The position numbers and the translations under genes were made by a program. From the NCBI RefSeq assembly GCF_015209595.1, contig NZ_JADEYS010000017.1:58742-122741 (forward strand): 64,000 bases of DNA. Direction: 5' to 3'. Shown one piece after another: positions 59,569-64,000 of the stretch. Source of the DNA: Pontibacterium sinense (GTDB taxonomy: Bacteria; Pseudomonadota; Gammaproteobacteria; Pseudomonadales; Balneatricaceae). Positions within the stretch are counted from its first letter, which is position 1. Each line of letters starts with the position of its first letter. The notes beneath the pieces were generated by a model, which saw only the letters and a list, made by a program, of their open reading frames with translations, searched no databases and was not told the DNA's origin.

Positions 59569-60048
59569 TCAGTAATCGCTATAGCTCTGATAAACCTCAA
59601 CCTGATTTTCCGTGTTCACCGAATATACCTTGAACGGTTGTTTGGCCGCCCCCGGCATATCCATCCCCGGACCACCCGATGGCATACCCGGTACGGTTAA
59701 CAGGCGTACATTGCTCCTCTGGCTCAACAACCGTTTTATATCTTGCGCAGGGACATGACCCTCGATCACTTTGCCATTCACCTCAGCGGTGTGACAGGAA
59801 GCCCCTTGTGGCGGGACCCCCAAACGCTGCTTATGCGGATTCACATCGGCGACCACTACGTCTTTCACAGTAAAGTTGTGATCCTTCAGGTGTGAAATCC
59901 AGCCCTTACAACACCCGCAGCTTTCACTGCGATAAACGGTAATCTCATACCGATCATCCGACTTTCCTTCCAACCAAACAGGGTCCCCAGCCATCGCATT
60001 CAGGGCAGGAAATACCGACAACAACACCGCTATAAGTAATTTCTTCAT
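59569..60048 (-). CDS. DUF411 periplasmic metal-binding protein
   Basis: The ATG at 60048 (TGGAG 8 nt upstream) gives 159 residues with signal peptide ending about NAMA-G. The DUF411 core has SESCGCCKGWISHL (Cys triad) and HTAEVNGKVIEGHVPA, a thioredoxin-like metal-binding pattern. A Met-rich patch (MPSGGPGMDMPG) follows, typical of copper handling. It is next to cueR, which supports a copper role. Confidence 0.88.
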   Translation of the reverse strand: MKKLLIAVLLSVFPALNAMAGDPVWLEGKSDDRYEITVYRSESCGCCKGWISHLKDHNFTVKDVVVADVNPHKQRLGVPPQGASCHTAEVNGKVIEGHVPAQDIKRLLSQRSNVRLLTVPGMPSGGPGMDMPGAAKQPFKVYSVNTENQVEVYQSYSDY

Positions 60049-60104
60049 AACAATCTCCACAATATTCACATCGGTGCATACAGGATCAAGCCCGCGTGAC
60101 ACAC

Positions 60105-60518
60105 TCATAAATTGATTTTTTTATCCGAACCGTCACTATTTAGAGCATCCAGGATAGGGCACTCAGCGCTATCATCCCCTCGACATTGATCCGACAGGGC
60201 CAGTAACTGATCTCGCATTTGCGTTAACTGCAGCAGCTGTAGGTCAATCTGCTCAACATGATCCAACACCCGCGCTTTCACCTCAGCACTGCGCCGCTGC
60301 GGATTGTGCAGGAGCTCTAATAGTTCCCGGCTCTGCTCCAGCGAGAAGCCCAGATCACGTGCACGTTTAATAAAACGAAGCTGCTCCAACTGACGCTCGC
60401 TATACACTCGATAGCCGTTATCGGCACGATTCGCAGCCCCTATAATCCCTTGCTGCTCGTAGAAACGGATGGTTTTACTGCTCAAGCCTGACAGCTTCGC
60501 CGCTTGTGAGATGTTCAC
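60105..60518 (-). CDS. cueR: copper-responsive MerR-family regulator CueR
   Basis: This 137-residue protein has a MerR HTH (1-70, TIRFYEQQGII) and a long dimer helix. Metal-loop cysteines are Cys112 and Cys120, the same positions as E. coli CueR, in QCRGDDSAECPIL. It senses cytoplasmic Cu(I) and activates copA from a 19-bp-spaced promoter, which is present upstream of copA in this window (63612-63642). Confidence 0.95.
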   Translation of the reverse strand: MNISQAAKLSGLSSKTIRFYEQQGIIGAANRADNGYRVYSERQLEQLRFIKRARDLGFSLEQSRELLELLHNPQRRSAEVKARVLDHVEQIDLQLLQLTQMRDQLLALSDQCRGDDSAECPILDALNSDGSDKKINL

Positions 60519-60595
60519 GCGCTGCGCTCCTCAGTTGAAAAGTGTTTAGATTCGATAGGACTTTTGATCAGCATCAGCCGTGACAAAGCCGATGA

Positions 60596-60934
60596 TCAGA
60601 TTTGGGCGATAGCCCGTGGAGGGTGCTCAATCAGCACACTGCGATGATACGCGTAGATTTTTATACTTCGTATAGAAACCGCGGTCACCGGAGGAAGGAA
60701 AAGAAAACCATCTGCGGGCAAGAACAATACACTGCAGCCTGAGCAACCATGCTCCACGGTACACTGCATATCGTCACACGCCTCAGACATCGCGCCACAT
60801 GCCTCTTCACACTCCATATGCTGCATTGTTGCAGCACCTGATTCCGTCACCGGTTCCGACCCTACGGCATAGCCCAGCTGTCCCCAACAAAGGAGCAGCG
60901 TCAGTACCAGTAGAATCGGTTTGGACAGTTTCAT
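60596..60934 (-). CDS. small secreted Cys/Met-rich protein
   Basis: This 112-residue protein has a signal peptide (LLVLTLLLCWGQLGYA) and then a short Cys/Met-rich segment with MQHMECEEACGAMSEACDDMQC (about 37-58) and GCSGC. The C-terminus ends HPPRAIAQI. Similar small Cys/Met-rich exported proteins occur in copper loci from memory, but I cannot name a family. The ribosome-binding site is weak. It precedes cueR on the same strand. Confidence 0.62.
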   Translation of the reverse strand: MKLSKPILLVLTLLLCWGQLGYAVGSEPVTESGAATMQHMECEEACGAMSEACDDMQCTVEHGCSGCSVLFLPADGFLFLPPVTAVSIRSIKIYAYHRSVLIEHPPRAIAQI

Positions 60935-61118
60935 AGGGTCAGATAGAGCTTGTGAAAAGGCATGAATAATTGATGTCAGAATTACCCAAATTCACTTAAA
61001 AATCAAATACCAGTGGTGCCGTTATTTTTACTCAAAATACCGGTTGGCCTTCCCGATAATGAGCGCTTAAAACGGTACGTGGTATCACTTATTTATACGC
61101 GCAGTTTCAGATCAGCAC

Positions 61119-61202
61119 TCAATGCTGATCCGGTGTATATAGCCAGAACCACCATACGATCAGCGCAATCACCACCAGTCCTAACAGATTTATCCACATC
61201 AT
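61119..61202 (-). CDS. 27-aa membrane peptide directly after copA
   Basis: The frame starts 1 nt after the copA stop and encodes MMWINLLGLVVIALIVWWFW plus LYTPDQH, a single Trp-rich membrane helix. It ends in a stem-loop (GATCAGCA/TGCTGATC, 61110-61130). The sequence resembles the N-terminal anchor of some longer cupredoxin-domain proteins encoded behind copA in related bacteria (remembered, not searched). It may be a remnant or a free-standing small protein. Confidence 0.5.
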   Translation of the reverse strand: MMWINLLGLVVIALIVWWFWLYTPDQH

Positions 61203-61203
61203 C

Positions 61204-63513
61204 TTAAGCCCCTCGGGATTCTCTCTGCCCCAGTTTTAGTAAGCGCAGACGATTAGCATTAGTCACAACAGTCACCGATGAGCAGGCCATTGCCGCACCC
61301 GCGATGACTGGATTGAGCAGCAATCCAGTCAACGGATAGAGTATCCCTGCAGCAATAGGGATACCTGCCACGTTATAGATAAATGCACCAAACAGGTTTT
61401 GCCTGATGTTTTTCAACGTTGCACGACTGACCGTAACAGCATCCGCCAAACCATGCAGTGATGCCCGCATCAGGGTGATATCGGCACTTTCGATGGCCAC
61501 GTCAGTACCACTGCCAATGGCAAAGCCAACATCGGCCTGCGCCAGTGCAGGTGCATCATTGATACCATCACCGGTCATGCCTACAATTTCGCCTTGCTGC
61601 TGCAGCGCCTTGACCTTGCTCGCTTTGTCCTGCGGCAGTACCTCGGCAAAGAACTCATCCACACCGACCTGAGCGGCCACCGCTTTAGCCGTGTTGTGAT
61701 TATCTCCGGTCAACATCACCACACGCATCCCTTCGGACTGCAATCGGGCAATGGCCGCACGAGAATCTTCACGCACCGGGTCGGAGATCCCGATAATCGC
61801 CGCCAACTGGTTATCCAACGCGACGTACACAGGGGTTTTCGCCTCAGCAGCCATGCGATTGACCACGGTGTGTGCGGCTTGTGTTGTCACTTCATGGGCG
61901 TCCATCATCGCCACATTCCCCAACAACACCTGAGTGCCTGCTATCTGCCCCTGAACACCTTTACCGGCCGTGGCATGAAAATCACTCGCCGCCTCTATCG
62001 GACAATTATGTGCCCGCGCCGCCTCCAGTACCGCATTTGCCAACGGGTGTTCAGATCCCGCTTCGAGGCCCGCCGCGCTGGTCAGTACCTCTACGTCAGA
62101 AAAACCATTGAGCGTATAGATTTCAGTGACCTGAGGCTGACCGGCAGTGATCGTGCCGGTTTTATCCAACACCATGGTGGTGATCTTCGATGCAGTCTGC
62201 AACGCTTCACCATTCCGAATCAGCACACCCGCTTCTGCCGCTTTACCTACCCCTACAATGACCGACATGGGCGTTGCCAACCCGAGTGCACAGGGGCAGG
62301 CAATAATCAGTACTGTGGTCGCTGATACCAGCGCCAGTGCAATCGCCGGTTCTGGTCCGAAATTCAACCAGACCAACGCGGTAATAACAGCAACAATCAT
62401 AATCGTTGGTACAAAATACGCGGAGATTTGATCGGCCAGACGACTGATCGGCAGTTTGGCATTCTGCGCCTGCTTCACCATACCGATAATTTGCGACAAG
62501 GTTGTCTGCTGGCCGACCCGCGTCGCCTTTAACAGAACCGATCCGGTTTTATTCAGCGTACCGGCAACCATCTCATCATCGGTAGATTTTTCCACCGGGA
62601 TCGGCTCGCCCGTCAGCATCGATTCATCCACTGCAGTGTGACCGTCCAGTACCACACCATCAACGGGCACTTTCTCACCCGGACGAATACGTACATGGTC
62701 TCCCTGTTGCACGTCATCGATATCCACGTCGACTTCTTCACCCTCTCGCACAATCCGTGCCTTGCGGGTTTGCAGGCCGATCAAACGCTTAATGGCTTCT
62801 GACGTCCGGCCACGTGCCCTTAATTCCAGCGCCAATCCAAGATTGATCAGACCAATGATCATCGCGGTCGCTTCGAAATATACATGTCGGGCTAACTCTG
62901 GCAGCAGATCAGGTGCCAACACCACCGCCATGGAATATAACCACGCCGTCCCCGTACCGAGTGCGATCAAGGTATCCATATTGGCACTGTGGTTACGGAC
63001 CGACTTCCACGCCCCGATATAAAAATGACGACCGGGAAACAACATCACCAGCAACGTGACCAATCCCACCACTAACCAGCCAAGCTGCGATGCACCTGCG
63101 GACACTTTCATCTCCCCGCCCAGCACACCATAGAGCATCAGGGGTACACCAACCCCGAGAGCAATCACGACATTGCCTAGCAGCTGCTTATAGCGCCGCT
63201 GCTCCGCCTGCTCTTTTTCGACCAGCAGTTCCGCTTCAGCTTCACCGGAGGTCAGCTTGGCATGATAACCCGCATTTTCGACCGCATTGATCAGCGTATC
63301 CGCACTGGCACGCCCCTCAACGCTGACCGTGCGCTGACCGAAGTTCATCACCGCCGACTCAACCCCTTCAACGGCATTAAGCGCCTTTTCAATTTTGCCC
63401 ACACAACTGGCACAGCCTGCGCCCTCAATCAGCAACTCCTGCTGATTCGAAAGAGATGTGTCAGAGGCCAGGGCCTGACTATCGGTTGATAGGAACTGCT
63501 GTACTGAAGCCAT
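61204..63513 (-). CDS. copA: copper-exporting P-type ATPase CopA
   Basis: The ATG at 63513 has GGAGG 8 nt upstream, giving 769 residues. One N-terminal heavy-metal domain has GAGCASC (Cys34, Cys37). Membrane helices include the transport motif CPC (406-408). DKTGT carries the phosphorylated Asp450; SEHPLA binds nucleotide; [16 protein letters not shown] is the hinge. It exports Cu(I) from the cytoplasm. The promoter upstream matches E. coli PcopA, so CueR control is very likely. Confidence 0.96.
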   Translation of the reverse strand: MASVQQFLSTDSQALASDTSLSNQQELLIEGAGCASCVGKIEKALNAVEGVESAVMNFGQRTVSVEGRASADTLINAVENAGYHAKLTSGEAEAELLVEKEQAEQRRYKQLLGNVVIALGVGVPLMLYGVLGGEMKVSAGASQLGWLVVGLVTLLVMLFPGRHFYIGAWKSVRNHSANMDTLIALGTGTAWLYSMAVVLAPDLLPELARHVYFEATAMIIGLINLGLALELRARGRTSEAIKRLIGLQTRKARIVREGEEVDVDIDDVQQGDHVRIRPGEKVPVDGVVLDGHTAVDESMLTGEPIPVEKSTDDEMVAGTLNKTGSVLLKATRVGQQTTLSQIIGMVKQAQNAKLPISRLADQISAYFVPTIMIVAVITALVWLNFGPEPAIALALVSATTVLIIACPCALGLATPMSVIVGVGKAAEAGVLIRNGEALQTASKITTMVLDKTGTITAGQPQVTEIYTLNGFSDVEVLTSAAGLEAGSEHPLANAVLEAARAHNCPIEAASDFHATAGKGVQGQIAGTQVLLGNVAMMDAHEVTTQAAHTVVNRMAAEAKTPVYVALDNQLAAIIGISDPVREDSRAAIARLQSEGMRVVMLTGDNHNTAKAVAAQVGVDEFFAEVLPQDKASKVKALQQQGEIVGMTGDGINDAPALAQADVGFAIGSGTDVAIESADITLMRASLHGLADAVTVSRATLKNIRQNLFGAFIYNVAGIPIAAGILYPLTGLLLNPVIAGAAMACSSVTVVTNANRLRLLKLGQRESRGA

Positions 63514-63611
63514 CCGCTTCACCTCCACGGATCAATATCATCAACGTTGCGTTATTAGGATGTTTCGCTGGACGCAGCGCGATACGAAAAACGTAAATCT
63601 ACTGGAAACAT

Positions 63612-63642
63612 AGCCTAGACCTTCCAGCAACGGTAAGGTCAA
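63612..63642 (-). promoter_or_regulatory. CueR-type copA promoter and operator
   Basis: On the minus strand TTGACC (-35) and TAGGCT (-10) are separated by 19 bp, the long spacer of MerR-family promoters. The spacer holds the dyad ACCTT...AAGGT (63619-63639). The sequence nearly matches the E. coli copA promoter. It starts 99 bp upstream of copA. Confidence 0.9.
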
Positions 63643-63703
63643 GCACAATAAGGGTGATCAGGCGCAGGAGATTTAGGGGTAAGAGGGAAGAATGACAAAT
63701 TTC

Positions 63704-63758
63704 AGGCATAAAAAAACCGCCAAGCGGCGGAGTTTTTAATGGTGGGTCGTATAGGATT
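63704..63758. repeat. direct repeat, tRNA-Lys 3' end plus terminator, copy 1
   Basis: This 55-bp segment matches 63890-63944 at 54 of 55 positions. It contains the terminator hairpin CCGCC/GGCGG and, on the minus strand, the last 19 bases of the tRNA-Lys including CCA. The rest of a tRNA does not follow. Confidence 0.85.
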
Positions 63759-63889
63759 GTGGCGCGCTTTGCGCTTACCCTGCGCCTAAAGGCTTGGGCC
63801 GTTGTCGTAAACGCCAACGTGGTCTCGCCAGTATGACTGGCTCGGCTCGAACCTTGACGGTTCTCATCTCTATACTCTCACCTTAAAAA

Positions 63890-63944
63890 AGGCATAAAAA
63901 AACCGCCAAGTGGCGGAGTTTTTAATGGTGGGTCGTATAGGATT
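63890..63944. repeat. direct repeat, tRNA-Lys 3' end plus terminator, copy 2
   Basis: This is the copy attached to the real tRNA-Lys. It starts 186 bp after copy 1 and has one base difference, in the terminator loop. Confidence 0.85.
63896..63923 (-). terminator. terminator of tRNA-Lys
   Basis: On the minus strand CCGCC/GGCGG with a short loop and seven Ts lies directly after the tRNA CCA end. Confidence 0.85.
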
Positions 63945-64000
63945 CGAACCTATGACCAATTGGTTAAAAGCCAACTGCTCTACCAACTGAGCTAACGACC
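63926..64000 (-). tRNA. tRNA-Lys (anticodon TTT), missing its first base at the window edge
   Basis: Reading the minus strand: GGTCGTTAGCTCAGTTGG, then anticodon loop CTTTTAA with anticodon TTT (63966-63968), TCATAGGTTCGAATCC for the T-arm and a genomically encoded CCA. The acceptor stem pairs GGGTCG with CGACCC; the first G lies outside the window. Confidence 0.95.

Larger units (their letters stand above)
63514..63925. other. intergenic region with copA promoter and duplicated tRNA-Lys 3' end
   Basis: This 412-bp gap holds the CueR-type promoter (63612-63642), a 55-bp direct repeat pair containing terminator and tRNA 3' sequence (63704-63758 and 63890-63944), and 131 bp of unexplained sequence between the copies. 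I see no protein gene in it. Confidence 0.6.

Noticed and set aside
63759..63889. Possible second tRNA between the two 55-bp repeats
   Set aside because: The segment lacks a clover-leaf and conserved T-loop beyond the 19 duplicated bases, so only a 3' fragment is supported.

Overview
The window is a chromosomal segment of a Gram-negative gammaproteobacterium. The gene content suggests a marine, Oceanospirillales-like heterotroph: Pseudomonas-type long DapD (343 aa), a dapC–arsC-like–dapD–dapE cluster, RlmG/RlmA-type rRNA methyltransferases, GreB, an MSHA-like pilin, several c-di-GMP enzymes and a large subtilase. No 16S gene is present, so the placement is an inference from protein content only. 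Most of the window is housekeeping or ordinary metabolic DNA. Accessory material is concentrated at about 5.8–9.7 kb, 37.4–38.3 kb, 43.6–43.9 kb and the right edge.

Layout. 0–2.8 kb: a truncated sulfotransferase, a serine-acetyltransferase-like enzyme and an indoleamine 2,3-dioxygenase-like haem enzyme. 2.9–5.8 kb: valS. 5.8–9.7 kb: an A+T-rich accessory island with palindromic repeats, a single-gene ATPase plus TOPRIM/DUF4435-like defence candidate, a small secreted protein and a Phd/ParE toxin–antitoxin pair. 9.7–22.9 kb: exporter plus AraC regulator, pilin, metallo-hydrolase/lipoprotein-hydrolase pair, thioesterase, NTF2-like protein plus LysR, a membrane protein with a possible leader peptide, a subtilase, and a cysteine hydrolase plus GlxA-type regulator. 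23–35.3 kb: three c-di-GMP proteins (GGDEF; SBP-SBP-GGDEF-EAL; PAS-PAS-GGDEF-EAL). The last two flank a complete livKHMGF branched-chain amino-acid ABC transporter operon. 35.5–44.8 kb: rlmG, small proteins, an A+T-rich gap with a plasmid-like small regulator, a fructosamine-kinase–pdxH–esterase–slyD operon, lipoproteins, a glycerate-kinase-like gene, a 263-bp IS5-type MITE and an alpha/beta hydrolase. 45–49.9 kb: an RND efflux pair and a PilZ protein. 50–56.8 kb: dapC-arsC-like-dapD-dapE-rlmA, small proteins and greB. 56.9–64 kb: LysR/alcohol-dehydrogenase pair, then a copper-handling locus (cytochrome c, DUF411, cueR, Cys-rich protein, copA with a textbook CueR promoter, and a 27-aa membrane peptide), ending in a tRNA-Lys whose 3' end and terminator are duplicated 186 bp away.

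How parts fit together. The Liv transporter with its neighbouring sensor-type c-di-GMP enzymes, plus the PilZ receptor and the MSHA-like pilin, suggest nutrient-responsive surface or motility behaviour. The dap cluster makes diaminopimelate and lysine. The copper locus couples a CueR sensor to CopA export. The best candidates for something undescribed are the fused ATPase/DUF4435-like gene (6332–8269), the RepB/ParC-like small gene behind an A+T-rich palindrome (37.4–38.2 kb), and the tiny membrane or leader peptides at 61119–61202, 36784–36915 and 18909–18962. Start sites were adjusted by ribosome-binding-site inspection. All family assignments come from motif reading without database searches.
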